From positions 4,670,297-4,734,296 of the forward strand of contig JAJHZJ010000061.1 of the NCBI GenBank assembly GCA_023548195.1: a stretch of 64,000 nucleotides of DNA. The letters run 5' to 3'. The notes under the pieces are model-generated. The model had not been told where the DNA came from. It made no database searches and saw nothing but the letters and a program-made list of their open reading frames with translations. Source of the DNA: Bettongia penicillata ogilbyi (taxonomy: Eukaryota > Chordata > Mammalia > Diprotodontia > Potoroidae). Positions 22,248-33,889 of this stretch are shown here, in pieces; position 1 is the stretch's first letter, and each line of letters begins with the position of its first letter. The translations under genes and the position numbers were made by a program.

Positions 22248-22380
22248 CATATATATATATATAATTGATATCATATTACTTGCCTTTCAATTGATGGGGA
22301 AGGGGTTGATGAGACGGGGAGAATTTGGAACTAAATTTTTTTAAAGAATATATGTTAAAAATAAATAATCACTAAAAAAA
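22145..22380 (+). mobile_element. L1 3' UTR fragment with (TA)n expansion
   Basis: L1-type 3' UTR pieces 'acaacatggctaatagggac' and 'gggagaatttggaactaaat' with an A-rich end. A (TA)n tract (about 22203-22263) has expanded inside it. Confidence 0.65.
22203..22263. repeat. (TA)n microsatellite
   Basis: About 60 bp of near-pure alternating TA with two CA interruptions. A likely hypervariable site. Confidence 0.9.
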
Positions 22381-22799
22381 CATGCAATATCTTCGAGGGA
22401 TCAGAGGGTAGAGGAAAGGCATTAGCATTGGGGGTGGAAGACAAGGGTGTTTTTGAGCTTGAAAATGACCAAAGGAAGTCACGTGACCAGTATGGTAAGA
22501 GTGGTGGAAACCACATAATTCAAAGAATAATTGTAGGACCTGGAACCACTTAACCTGAGAAGAGATGACCTGGAGAACACATAATAATTGGCTTCAAGTA
22601 TCTGATGTGTAGTAGAATGGTTTATTCTGTGTGTCTCCAGAGGTGAGGAGAGGCAAAATTGGACCCAGACCTTTTGCAGAAGGTGAAATTTTATATAGTA
22701 TGTAATCCACCCAAAAAGTTACTTCTGAATATTTGAGGGGTTTAGGTTGAAATCTTCTTGTAAGAACTGATTTTCAAATAGCTAATCTAACAGTAGCTA

Positions 22800-23200
22800 A
22801 GTGGCTTTTCTCTCTACTAGCCTATGTCTTAAGCTCAGGCCCTTGCTACCCCTCCCCTGAATTATTCTAATACTACCCTAATTGTTCTCCTGGCTTTCAT
22901 GCTCTCCTTTCCAACCAATCCTCCACACAGATGTAGATATTCAGAGGGATACTCACAAAATACAGATCTAACTATATGCCCCCATTCCTATTGAAAATCA
23001 TCAATAACTCCCTATTGCCTTTAATCTGAAAGGCAAAATCTGTTGACTAGTATTTAAGGCTCACCACAATTTGGTTCATACTTACCATTTCAGATTTATT
23101 TCATTATTGCTCCCCTTCATACAGCAGCTTTTTGCCTTTGTAACCTCAGAATCTAGCACATCATGATGCACAATCAGTGCTTAATTTATAATTGTTGAAA
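22800..23200 (+). repeat. L2 LINE fragment
   Basis: Sense L2 ORF2 C-terminus: 'ctcctggctttcatgctctc', 'aactccctattgcctttaat', 'tttaaggctcaccacaattt', with a degraded tail. Confidence 0.65.
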
Positions 23201-23204
23201 ATTT

Positions 23205-24465
23205 TTAAAAGTTACCAAAAAAACAAACTGCTACGTCCAACCCAGCTTTTAAAAAGTGTTCTCTTCTCCACCTTCAACTAAAAACTGCTTTTTTCTCTTT
23301 TCTTAATACTTTGTTATAGAGTATGTCTAGGTCAGTATGCCAGAGGGAAGAGATACATTAGAAATTAAAAAATTAAAGGCATCCATAAAAATGGTCACTC
23401 TTCAAAAAAATTAAAAGGAAGAAAAAAGGGTATTGAGGAAAAGTAAATTGGAACAAAAATTATTTTTTTAAAATATTTATAATAAAGCTTGATTCCCCTT
23501 AGAACTCAGGAGTTTAAAAATAGGAGAAAGCTCAGTTATCTAACATACTTATGAAAAGGAATGGCTTCCTAACTGATAACTCCTCTAAATTTGAAGTTCT
23601 ATATATCAGACATACCTCAGTTGAAGACTACAATGATGAAATATCATTTCTACATTGCAGTGCAAAAATGATGCCCATGCTACAGCATCTCTCAGACTTT
23701 TCTGCTGAGCAGATTCAAAAGGATGTTACTAATCCGGATGTAGTTTAATGCCAAGGGTATTTACTGTATTTAGTGTGATCCCTCTGTTCAGAGTGAAATT
23801 GATCAGAGGGACTGTGATGCTACAAACTCCTGGATGCTTACCCCAGTGGTAAATGAATTGATTTGAAATGACATTGAGTTGAACTATCATTTGGAAATCT
23901 TTTGTGTGATTTTTGTGCTAGGAAGTTTAAGACTGTATTTCAACATCTAGGTTTGAGATGACTGGCTGCAGGGCAAGTAATTTGCAACCATCTTCATTAA
24001 AGGCACACAGTTTCTAGTGAAGGATTAATAAATATGGAACACCAAAGTGTCCTGACAACCAACCTTCTGTTCACAATAGCTAAATTACGGCAAGAAGGGA
24101 CATGAGGGAAAGGCTAATTTTAAAACTAATTGCCCAGGAAAATGTCTCATTGTGTGTTTGATGCATTTAATAAATCAATTTCTACTTATTCAAGCTCTGT
24201 TAGCATGTTCTGAATTAAACATTAGGCTGTTAATATGTTTGAGACCCTCACAACTGACATTTTTCCGTTATTGTTATTGGTGAGAGTATCATAAATCTGT
24301 ATGGTAGCTTGACTATAATGAATGGATTTCTAAGAATATTGATTTACTACATGAAGCTCAACAACTATGACAGCTTCTGAGAGACCAGGAGGAAGTATAT
24401 AATAGATGTATGTTTGTGTTTTCCATTTGTAAATCTTCACAACAGTATGACAAACGAATTCTGAC
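23205..24465. other. Unassigned non-coding stretch
   Basis: A 65-codon open frame at 23551-23748 looks somewhat protein-like in composition but has no splice signals or recognisable domain. Otherwise nothing was recognised. Confidence 0.4.
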
Positions 24466-24469
24466 ACAG

Positions 24470-24580
24470 ACTTTCTTATTGAAAAGATTAAATGAGATAA
24501 TATTTGTTTAAAAAAAAAGCTTAGCACTATGCCTGGCACATAGTAGGTACGCTATATAAATGCTATTTCCCTTTCCTCCT
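24470..24580 (+). repeat. MIR/L2-like 3' tail
   Basis: Carries 'aaatgagataatatttgttt', 'tagcactatgcctggcacat' and 'agtaggtacgctatataaat', a typical 3' end of MIR/L2. Confidence 0.6.
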
Positions 24581-24914
24581 TTGAATTCATCCAGGTCAGC
24601 TTGTCCCTAAACCAAGTTAAGCCACTCTCATTTGCTCATAGTCCACCTTTTTTTCTCTTCTCACTTATGCTGAAAGCTATATCTGGATCTTATGAATCAT
24701 CAATAGCACCCTCTACTTCCTTCACAGGTTTAGCTTTTTATCAATGTTGGTAATTTATATTCTTCTTCCTTTTTCAGAACCTGATAGGACTCTTGATTTA
24801 ACTCCAGAACTCTGTAACAATTGATGCTTTTATTATAAAATTTATAACTAAACAGAAAATGGCTTTTTAAAAGAAAACAGGCTTTTTTCCATGCACATTC
24901 TGCTGTGATGGGGT

Positions 24915-24958
24915 TTGTGTGTATCATCATTATCATCATCATCATCATGATCATCAAA
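24915..24958. repeat. (ATC)n microsatellite
   Basis: About 44 bp of ATC repeats. The minus strand gives a run of Met codons that should not be taken as a protein start. Confidence 0.85.
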
Positions 24959-24959
24959 A

Positions 24960-25545
24960 TGCAATATGAGAAAGAACTTTATAAAGGTCAGTTCATTTAA
25001 CTGCTTCCACGCAATTAGTTTCCTTAAATCATGAAGTCAGATGACACTCTCTCCTGGATAGATCTACATGGAGTAATTTCCTATCCATAATATTCATTAG
25101 TGATTCTAGTGTTTGGTAATATGGCTCTCAGGACATTTTTATTATTATATATCTAAATGGAACTGCTCATGCTACATTGCCTTGCCCTATCTTTGCAGGA
25201 GATGAAGGTCATTTGGTCATTAGAATCTATCCAATAGCCATAAAATTCTTGAAGACTCCTCAGAGACTTTATTTACCTGGTAAAACTGATCAGCTCCAGA
25301 AATGATTGATCTTGTGTTTTCAGTCATTAAAATGACTATGGAAGAATTGAATGATTATACATTTATCACAAAATCACCACAAATAATGGATTAAACTTAA
25401 AACTGCTTAAATTGATGGCCATGTATACTTGCAAGCATATTTTTCACACCTTATTGGATCAAGTTTTAAACTTTTCCTTGGAGACAGCCTTATTTAACCC
25501 TTAATCATGTATGACATACTGGCTAGCATGGTAGACTTGGGATCT
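24960..25545. other. Unassigned AT-rich stretch
   Basis: No gene or repeat was recognised. Confidence 0.4.
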
Positions 25546-25549
25546 AGAA

Positions 25550-26045
25550 GACCTAGATTTAAATATGACAGCTAGTGGTGTAATAGATAGAATGCTAGGC
25601 CTGAAGTCAGGAAGACCTGAATCTAAACTCAGCCTCAGACATTAGCTGTGTGACTTTGACAAGTCTATCTCAGTTTCTTCACTGGTAAAATGGAAATAAT
25701 AATAGCACCTACCACCCAGGGTTGCTGTAAGGATAACATTTGTAAAGCATTTTTAAAAGTTTAATTGTTCCGATGTTTTAGTCATATCCAACTCTTTGTG
25801 ACCCCTTTGGAGTTTTCTTGACAAAGATACTAGAGAGGTTTGCCATTTCCTTCTCCAAATTATTTTCCAAATTGAGGAAACTGCAGCAAACATGGTTAAG
25901 TAACTTGCCCAGAGTCACATAGCTATTAAGTGTCTGAGACCACATTTGAAATTAAGGATATGGACCTTCCTAACTCCAGGCCTGCCACTTTATCCACTGA
26001 ACCACCTAGCTTCAAGCTTTAAAGCACTATGTAAATACTAAATTA
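25550..26045 (+). repeat. MIR/CORE-SINE split by a younger SINE
   Basis: Sense copy with 'gaagtcaggaagacctgaat' and 'tctcagtttcttcactggta', resuming after the insertion at 'taaagcactatgtaaatact'. Confidence 0.7.
25758..26014 (-). mobile_element. MAR1-like SINE nested in a MIR
   Basis: Antisense copy: 'tttggagttttcttgacaaa', 'tttgccatttccttctccaa', 'cttgcccagagtcacatagc', ending 'cactgaaccacctagcttca'. It interrupts the sense MIR-type element on either side. Confidence 0.8.
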
Positions 26046-26125
26046 GGTATTAAATCCTACTTCAGATACTCACTAGCTGTCTAACCATGGGCAAGTTACT
26101 TAACTATTCTGATCCCCAGGCAACA
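26045..26125 (+). repeat. SINE head fragment
   Basis: Contains 'actcactagctgtctaacca' and 'tgggcaagttacttaactat', a truncated tRNA-derived SINE head. Confidence 0.5.
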
Positions 26126-26734
26126 CTCCATGATGCAGCTAAGTTATAGCTGGGTTATGATCTGGGTCATTTTTTCACCTAAGAAATCACAGATTCCTGA
26201 TGTACTGACATAATCATCTTCATGCTTTTCCTCTTAATCTTTTTCAAGTTTCCTATTTCCTTATTAAGAGTTCAGAATTGGACATAGATGCACAATGCCC
26301 TTGAAGTGTATGTTTCTGTTCTGTTACAATTGACCTTACTTTTATTAATTTCTTACTTACCTAATGGAATTCCCAGTGTTTTTTAAAATTCTGATCAAAA
26401 GACCCTTTTTAATACACATCCTTTGTCATATTTTTGAATCAACAACTCATTCTTAAAAAAAAAAAAAGCAACACTTTTCTCTTGATATCCATAAAACCTG
26501 GTCATCCATTTACCTCTCTGCTTATTGCTTTTCTATCTCCTTCACTGTTTCTTCTTCCTGCTCTCCTCATTTATTTCCCAACAATATGTTTTTGACTCTT
26601 TGGTCAGTATTTTGTGTACACTATACCACAGCAATCATATCCACCTCCAAAATTTCAACACCCCCCCTCCCATACAGAAGATTCCACTACTAAATATAGC
26701 TCTAGTACTAAGCTCCAGTCCCAAATTTCAAATA

Positions 26735-26915
26735 ATTTGATAGGGGATATGGAAAAATAGGTACACTAATGCACCGTAGTTGGAGTGAACTGGTCAAACC
26801 ATTTTGGAGAAAAATTTGGAACTATGACCAATATAAAACTGTGCAAACGCATCAACCATAAAAATACTACTGCTAGATCTATATCCTAAAGAGATCAAAG
26901 AAAAAAAAATCTATA
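26735..26915 (+). repeat. L1 ORF2 C-terminal fragment
   Basis: Sense L1: 'ccattttggagaaaaatttg' and 'tatcctaaagagatcaaaga', the same region as in the copy at 19050. It ends head-to-head with the antisense L1 that starts at 26925. Confidence 0.65.
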
Positions 26916-26924
26916 GAGAGATTT

Positions 26925-29150
26925 GTATTTCCACTCCACCTTTTGCTTCTAGTTCTTTGTTAAAAGAAAAAATACTGCTATAAATATTTTTATATGTATG
27001 AATCCTTTCTTCTTATTTTTAGCCTGTTTGCTTTATGTGTCTAAAGGTAGCACTGTTGAGTCAAAGTTAGAGACTTTGGGGTATAATAGCTTTCCAGAAT
27101 GGTTGAACCAATTCAATGTACCAACACAGCATCACTGTACCTACCTTCTCATAGCAAGTCTCTCCCCAATAATTGCAATTTTCCCTTTTGTCTTCTTTGC
27201 CAATATGATGGGTGTGAGGTAGAACCTCAACATTATTATAATTTGTGTTTCTTATTACTAGTAATTCAGAACATTTTTCACATTGTTGTTAATAGTGTGC
27301 ATTTTTTTTCCATTTTGAAAACTGAATGCTATATCCTTTAACTATTGATTTATTTTCCTTTGTTCTTATATACTTGTATCAATTTCCTCTGTATCTTGAA
27401 AATCAGATCTTTGTCAGAGAAGTATGCTGAGGACTTTTCCTAGTCAATTACTTTTCTTTCCAATTCTAACTATTGATTTTTTTGTGCAAAAACTTTTCAA
27501 CTTTATCCAATCAAAATTGCACATTTTATCTTTTATGATCCTTTTTATCATTTTGGCCAGGAACATTTTCCCTAATTGCCATGAAAGCTATCAGCTTCCC
27601 TTTACTCTAATTTCTTTTTGATCTTACCTCTTATATTAACAGTACATCTTTTATCTATTTGGGGTTTCTTTTGGTATATGGTATAAAACATTCTAAACCT
27701 AATTTTTTCTGGTTTGCAACTATTCTCATAGTTGGTGTCCTTGTGTTTATTAAACATTGTTACCACATCTGATAGTTTGTTACCACATCTGATAGGTCTT
27801 GTTTTCCTAATCTATTTCAATGATCAGTTTTTATACATTTTTTTGACTAATAACAAATTGTAGTGATGAATATTGCTTTGTATAGTTTGAGCTTTGGTAC
27901 TTATAGACCCCCTTCATTCCCATTATTTTTCATCATTTCTTTTGAGATTCATGACTTACCGTCCTTCCAGGTGAAGGTTGTTATTATTTTGTCTAGTTTT
28001 ATAAATAACCCTTTGGTACTTTGGAATGGCACTAAAACAATTTAAGTAGCATCATCATATTCACTATATTAACATGGCCCAAAATATAAGCAATCAGTAT
28101 TTCTCTATTTGTCTTTATTTTTATTAAAGAGATTTTTGTAGTTACAGTCATATAATTCCTAGACGCTTTATTATTTTATATGTCCCATAGTTATTCTGAA
28201 CAGCATTTATTTCTTTAACTTTTTCTGGTGGGTATCTTTGGTCATATGCAGAATGAGTGAAGATTTTGTGGATTTATTTTATGTCTTACCACTTTACTGA
28301 AGTTATTGTCAATTTTTAGGTGGCTTCCTATGATTCTTTCTATTGCCTGAAAAAAAAAAAAGAGATAATTTTATTTCTTCTCTGTTTGTGCCTGTTTCCT
28401 AAATGTATATTTTCTTTTTGAAATATCTAGCATTTCTCATACATTAATAGTGTCAACAGTAGACATCAGTATTTATTGGAAAAACTTCCTGCGTGTCTCC
28501 AATATAAATAGTAGTAGTTCTTGTTTGTAATAGATACTGTTTACCATTTTGTGGAAAGACTTACTCATTACTTTGCTCCTTAATGTTTTTTAACATAAGT
28601 GGCATTGTATTTTGTCAAAAGCTTTTTCTGTAGCTATTAATTATGTACTTTTCAATTATTTTTTTACATTAATATGATCTATTCTATTTGTAGTTTTCCT
28701 AATAGTGAACCAAATCTACATTTCTGCTATAACTCAAGCTGGTCATAGTGTATAAACTTTTAACATGTTGCTGTAGCTTTTTTGATAATTGTTTTTTCAA
28801 TATATTTGCATGCCTATTCAGTACAGATAGTGGTCTTTAGTTTGCTTTTCCTGCCTTATTTCTCCCAAGTTTGGTTATCAAGACCATTTATTCATTTTAT
28901 AGAATAAGTTAATCTTAGAGTAAATCTTCTTTCTCTATTTTTTGAAAACAGTTTACATAATATTAAAGTTAATAGTGCTTTCCATACTATATAGATTTCT
29001 TTTGTAAATCCACCTGAGTCTGGTGTTTTTTCATTGAGAGTTCACTTAAGATTTGTTAAATTTTTTTTTCTGAAATTGTATTATTTAAATTCTCTATTTC
29101 TTATTCTGTTAATCTAGTTATTCTTGTCTTATCTTTCCATGTTTACTACA
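26925..29150 (-). mobile_element. Old L1 LINE, antisense ORF2 C-terminal half
   Basis: About 2.2 kb whose plus strand follows, in order, the reverse complement of mammalian L1 ORF2: 'tactgctataaatattttta', 'gtctaaaggtagcactgttg', 'gatctttgtcagagaagtat', 'tttgtgcaaaaacttttcaa', 'atcttttatctatttggggt', then 'ccactttactgaagttattg' and 'tgtattttgtcaaaagcttt'. No long minus-strand frame survives, so this is an inactive fossil. It lacks the 3' UTR and the 5' part of ORF2. Confidence 0.8.
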
Positions 29151-29166
29151 CATTATTCCCTAACAA

Positions 29167-29277
29167 GTGATTGACTGATTGATCCAGTCCCCCTTCCTCT
29201 TCTCCCAACTATAAAGTTAAGGAGAAAGGACAAGAGAGAAGCAACAAGGTAGCAGAAGCCCATTCTGTGATTTAGAA
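29167..29277 (+). repeat. Direct duplication, copy 1 (111 bp)
   Basis: Matches 30192-30303 with about five substitutions and one one-base indel. Both copies start at the L2-like terminal repeat GATTGACTGATTGAT and share the following 95 bp, but the flanks on both sides differ. Confidence 0.85.
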
Positions 29278-29479
29278 ATACTATGAAATTGGAATATTTG
29301 CTATTTACTGTACATGAAATTCTTTCTCCCATTTCTGTGCCATTGTAGACTTTCCCCCTGCCTATACTGTTCTCCCCCTTCATCTTTTCATTTGGAATTC
29401 CCCTTCAAATCTCAGCTAAGTGCCGCTTCCTTCAAATACTTTTGCTGATTTCTACCGTAATCAGTGTCAAAAGAATGGG

Positions 29480-30060
29480 GAAAAATAAACCATATGCAAA
29501 GAGCTTACATTTTAATGGGTGTAGACAATGAGTATATATATGTATGTATATATATGCAGAATAAATATCAAAGGAATAAATAAATACAAGGTACTTTGGG
29601 AGTATTTAGGGAGAGTCAGGAAAGACTCTATGGGGCATTAAGGAGAGAGGAATTCTATAGGGTGAAGTGAGGAAGGAGTATATTGGAGGCGTGAGGTATG
29701 TGGACAATACAAAGGCATAGAGAAAAGAGATGTAATATCATATGTGAAAAACAGAAAGAAGACCAGTTTAGTTGGAGCACATTGTTCAGAAAAGAGAATG
29801 ATGTCCAGTGAGGCTGGAAAGACATGTTGATGTCTGATTGTAAAGAACTTTGAAAAACTAAAGAGAAGAGTTTATATTTTCTCCTCAGGGAAATAGGGAA
29901 CCACTAGAGTTAATTAAAGGAGTAACACAGTCAGATGTACATTTAGGGAAAATTATTTTGGTAATAGTCTATAGGATAGAGTGTAGTGGTGAGAGACTTG
30001 AGGCATTAAGAGGCACTTGTAATAATCGAGGTGAGAGGTGAGGAGGGCTTGTAGTGTGAG
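29480..30060 (-). repeat. L2 LINE, antisense
   Basis: Plus-strand order matches reverse-complement L2: 'gagcttacattttaatgggt', 'tatgtggacaatacaaaggc', 'ttgtaaagaactttgaaaaa', 'gggaaccactagagttaatt', 'gtgagagacttgaggcatta'. Confidence 0.7.
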
Positions 30061-30064
30061 CAGA

Positions 30065-30200
30065 GATGTGAATCCCCCTAGTAGAATGTAAGCTTCTTTC
30101 GGATGAGGACTGATTGGTTGTCTCACTTTCGTATTTGTATCTGCACCCCCATCACAGCAGCTGGCACATAATAGGCACACGGTTGAAGTTGGTGATTGAC
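30065..30200 (+). repeat. L2 LINE 3' tail, sense
   Basis: Contains 'tagtagaatgtaagcttctt', 'gcagctggcacataataggc' and the terminal GATTGACTGATTGAT repeat where the duplicated segment begins. Confidence 0.7.
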
Positions 30201-30303
30201 TGATTGATCCAGCCCCCCCTTCCTCTTCTCCCAACTATAAAGTTAAGGAAAAAGGACAAGAGAGAAGCAACAAGTTAGTAGAAGCCCATTTTGTGATTTA
30301 GAA
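30192..30303 (+). repeat. Direct duplication, copy 2 (112 bp)
   Basis: Second copy of 29167-29277. Here the L2 3' tail lies directly upstream, so this is the more likely original context. Confidence 0.85.
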
Positions 30304-30334
30304 CTTACTAAGAAAGGATACTAGAAGTGTACTG

Positions 30335-30830
30335 GTCCATAAAAGGAAGTATGGTATAATGAAAAGAGTACTGGACTAGGAGTCAGGACACCTGGTTCTT
30401 ATCTAAACTCTCCTGCTATGTGGTGATGTGGTGTGTTCGTTCTTGGCTGCCAAAGAAGATCATGCCATCAGAGAAATGATGACATGACTTGCACTTGACT
30501 TTGTTTTGAGTGAGGGAGGGCTGTGCAGGTCACCATCCTCACTTCTCCTCCAGAGTCATCTGAATCTAGTGACCAGATATTCATCAGGATAAAGGGGGTG
30601 ACCCAGGATGAGGCAATTGGGATTGAGTAACTTGCCCAAGTTCACACAGCTAGTGAGTGTCAAGTGTCTGAAGTGACATTTGAACTCAGGTCCTCCTGAC
30701 TCCTGCACTGGTGCTCTATCCACTGCACCACTTCAAGCAAAACTCTTATGGGTTTGCTTCCTTGTGTTATAAATGAAAGGGTGGAATTCCTGGGGTCTTT
30801 TCTATCTCTAAAGTTCTGTGGTTCTGTATT
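30335..30830 (+). repeat. MIR split by a marsupial SINE
   Basis: MIR head 'gagtactggactaggagtca' and 'ggacacctggttcttatcta' precede the SINE at 30429. A degraded core and 'tctatctctaaagttctgtg' follow it. Confidence 0.65.
30429..30733 (-). mobile_element. Marsupial tRNA-derived SINE (long-tail family)
   Basis: Antisense copy: 'gctgccaaagaagatcatgc', 'atgacttgcacttgactttg', ending 'gctctatccactgcaccact'. It is inserted in a MIR. Confidence 0.85.
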
Positions 30831-30949
30831 TCCATCATCATTAACTGTATCATATGCAAATAAATGCTTAATGGTTGCTTTTAAGCTTGATAAATGTTTG
30901 CATATCCCTGCCAACGGATAACTTTTGCTGGACACTGGACAAAGTGAAA

Positions 30950-32245
30950 GTCCTTCCTTTTTTGAAGGTTATAGATTTAAAGATGGAAGGAATTTTGGAG
31001 GTCATCTGATCCCCAATTTTACATATAATGACTGATTCACTTAGATTTTTTTTAGAGGTCCTGTTTGCTTACCCATTGACTTCTGTCTTTCTATTTCCTA
31101 GACGTTTTCTCTCTTTTTCTTCTTTCCCTCAGCATTTGCCTTTAAGAGGTTGTTCTAACCCCCAGGGAATCTTTTATAAATTTCTATGGACACAGTATTC
31201 TAGGACTACATAGAAACTAAAGTGCTTTTCATTACAAAATTCTTATCTGTATTTTGTGTTTTGTCAAACACATGCTGAGGATCTTTTGTTTAATCTACCA
31301 ACTGTTCTGCTTACAGAAATAACTGAATTTAAAAATAAGGGATCACCCTACCAATCAAGTGAAAGTAATCTTATACTGAAGCTAGTTTTCCAAATCTCCA
31401 CGCTTGCCTTGGCATTTTCATTCATTTAAAGCAAAAATGTATTTGGTTTGGGTTTCCCATTATAACACTTGTGTGTTATGCCTCTAGGGTGGATCCCTCA
31501 TACACTTTGGGCTGGTTTACTAACCACAGCCTTCTTTCACTGTTAACTTTTGTTTCCCAGAGAAGGACCCCCATGACTCCAGGCTACCATCAAACTCTCT
31601 CCACCTCCTAAGGTTAGTACTTGGTGAGGGAATGCTCTATTCTCACTCACTAGTGCTGGTCTTGAGCCACATCTGGTAGGATTTCTCATTAACATAAAAC
31701 CTCCCAGTGATGACACATTAGATCTTACACATAACGATTTACTTAACAATAATGTGAGACCGTTAGTGATAATGTCACAGGTTCTCATAAAGCTAATGGA
31801 GAAATAATAAATGTATCACAGTCAATACAGAAACATTCACCAAGATACTCAGCATCTATGGACGAGAACTGGCATGTACTTATAAAGCCTGGCAGAACAA
31901 ATGAGTAAAAAAGTCCCATGTGCCTGAGATATCTCACAACTCTGGACTGCATCAACCCAGTCAGGAACATCTATACCTCACTAAGCTGCTCCTTCGCTAA
32001 CCATTCTCTTTCTTTTAATTTGCTCTCCTGCTGGACAAATCCTCTTCATTCTATCCTTAAAGTAATGAAGTATTGACATTTCTTTTAACTAACAATCACG
32101 CTTAAAAGAGTACAAAAAAAATCATTATACCAGTGAACTGGCTAGCAATTCCCTTTAAGCCAGAGAGCTGCACTTCAAAGCTCCTCAGGCAGATCCTTGC
32201 TTTGTAATCAGGAAGCTCTTCACTCACCAGCATTCTGAATCATCT
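30950..32245. other. Unassigned stretch
   Basis: Nothing convincing apart from a short antisense MIR-like piece near 30965-31035 ('ggaggtcatctgatccccaa'). Small open frames at 31028-31213, 31543-31788 and 31785-31970 lack support. Confidence 0.4.
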
Positions 32246-32250
32246 GTAGA

Positions 32251-33166
32251 CAGTTCTTGCTTTACATAAATTTGACTTTACATAAAAAATTCTGAAAAGC
32301 ATGGGAAGATGTAACAGAAACATGTATGAAGAGAGTTTAGGGAAAAGTATGTCCAAATTTCTTTCCTGATTTTCATGGATTTGACAAAGATGTAGCCTTC
32401 GCAGATGTGAATAAGATTGTAAAATTGGCACAAGAACTGGAGCTAAAAGCCAATGAGAATGATGTTGACTGAGTCTCAGGGAGATATATCAAATGAGGAT
32501 CTGATTGAACCGCAAGCTATAAAAATTACAGAAGAAAGAAAAGCTTTGGAACTTAAGGTCACACCAAAAATGTTCATGACAATACATGTCAGAAGGATTT
32601 CATCATTTGAGTGAATTCTGAAAAGATGGACTCAAATACTTCAAGATTTTTAAAGGTTTAAAAACTAGTTGAGGATAATATTGCCTACTATCATCAGATA
32701 TATAAAGGGAAAAAGATAGCCACTGTCCAAACATCTCTCAATAGCTTCATAATGGGCTGCTACGTAGTACAGTGAATACAGTACCAGGCACAGAATCAGG
32801 AAAACCTGAGTTCAAATTCAGCCTCTGACATTCACTAGCTATATGATCCTGGGTAAGCCACTTAACCCTGTTTGCCTGTTTTCTCATGTAAAATGAGAAG
32901 GAAATGGCACAGTGGGTGCTAACTTTATTGTATGGTACTGTGCATACTTTATCATTTACTTTTATTTCATAATTCTGTTTATTATCACAGTACAGAATTT
33001 AATACATTTTACTATACTTTATGACTCATATAAAAGTATTATTTTGTGTATATCTTTGGTTATATAGGCTTGAATTGGATGGGTAGGAGCAAATTAGCAT
33101 TATGTAAAAACAGCTTTGCATAGAGGTCCATGGAACAATACACTTATGTAAAGCAGGTATTATCTG
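32251..33166 (+). mobile_element. Tigger-type DNA transposon relic (pogo/Tc1 superfamily)
   Basis: The ends are inverted: 'cttgctttacataaatttga' at the left pairs with 'cacttatgtaaagcaggtat' at the right. Inside, a broken plus-strand frame (about 32390-32750) reads like the C-terminus of Tigger/jerky-type DDE transposases: an 'LAQELELKANENDV' stretch, then the terminal 'KKIATVQTSLNSF' motif. Stops interrupt it (for example right after the ENDVD residues). The N-terminal CENP-B-like DNA-binding and most of the DDE core are missing, so this is an internally deleted fossil. A SINE sits in it at about 32752-32925. A TA target duplication was not clearly resolved. Family placement rests on the TQTSLxSF-like end and the inverted termini. 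Confidence 0.7.
32752..32925 (+). mobile_element. MAR1-type SINE nested in the Tigger relic
   Basis: Shows 'gctgctacgtagtacagtga', 'atcaggaaaacctgagttca' and 'taagccacttaaccctgttt'. The tail is lost. Confidence 0.75.
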
Positions 33167-33337
33167 AGATTAGATTTCAGCATCCCTTCCTATACAGTAA
33201 AAGTAGCTCCAAAACTGGTCTTTCCCTCTCTGATTTTCCATTTTATACCAGAGATGTCAGCAGAGAGAAGCAACTGTTTCTGAGAGGCTTCAAAAGCAAG
33301 GGCTATTTTTATCTTTCTTTGTAGTCTTGTGCTAAGG

Positions 33338-33425
33338 TCATTTTTGCCTCATTTCTTACCTAGCCCCAATCACTGAACGAATATTACCTCAGGCAGACTG
33401 ATACCTGGGAAATGTCTTAGCTTCC
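33338..33425 (+). repeat. Marsupial SINE internal fragment
   Basis: Matches 33898-33985 in the neighbouring SINE: 'gcctcatttcttacctagcc' and 'aatattacctcaggcagact'. A TTCC-rich tract (about 33418-33475) follows. Confidence 0.65.
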
Positions 33426-33439
33426 TTCCTTTTCCTCCC

Positions 33440-33885
33440 TCCTTCCTTCTCTCCCTCCCCTTCCTCTATCCACATAGGGAATCATACCCTTACATGTGGG
33501 TGCTCTGCCCAAAGGAATATAAAATTTGATCAATGAACCCTTGCAAGACATTTTGGTGTTTGCAGGCTAGATGTTCTTTTTTCTCTTCCCTACTTATTTA
33601 ATGTACCATTAAAAAAACTAGGACAATTTTGTTCCATTTAGTTTCATTTATGATTTCTTGAAATACAGCACGGGAAAATCAGATTTTGATAAAACTCACT
33701 GGGATTCAAATCTATTTACCTTAAACACAAGTTGCTCTGGCTCTCACTGATAGTTTCCAGCCCAATCCTCAGTCATTATTTGGGCTTTGATGGCTCCCAG
33801 TGAGTAAAAATAGCAATTATTTCTATTTTGGACAGAAACCCTGAGAATCCTCCCCTCCCAGATTGATTGGTATTTTTTTTTTTTT
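33440..33885. other. Unassigned spacer
   Basis: Includes a T-run at about 33873-33888, which immediately precedes the SINE. No gene was recognised. Confidence 0.4.
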
Positions 33886-33889
33886 TTGG

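Noticed and set aside
24915..24958. Possible short CRISPR-like or coding repeat
   Set aside because: It is an ATC microsatellite without spacers; the setting is eukaryotic.
31543..31970. Two adjoining minus-strand frames (81 and 61 codons)
   Set aside because: They are in unassigned DNA with no splice-flanked structure and are typical of chance open frames.
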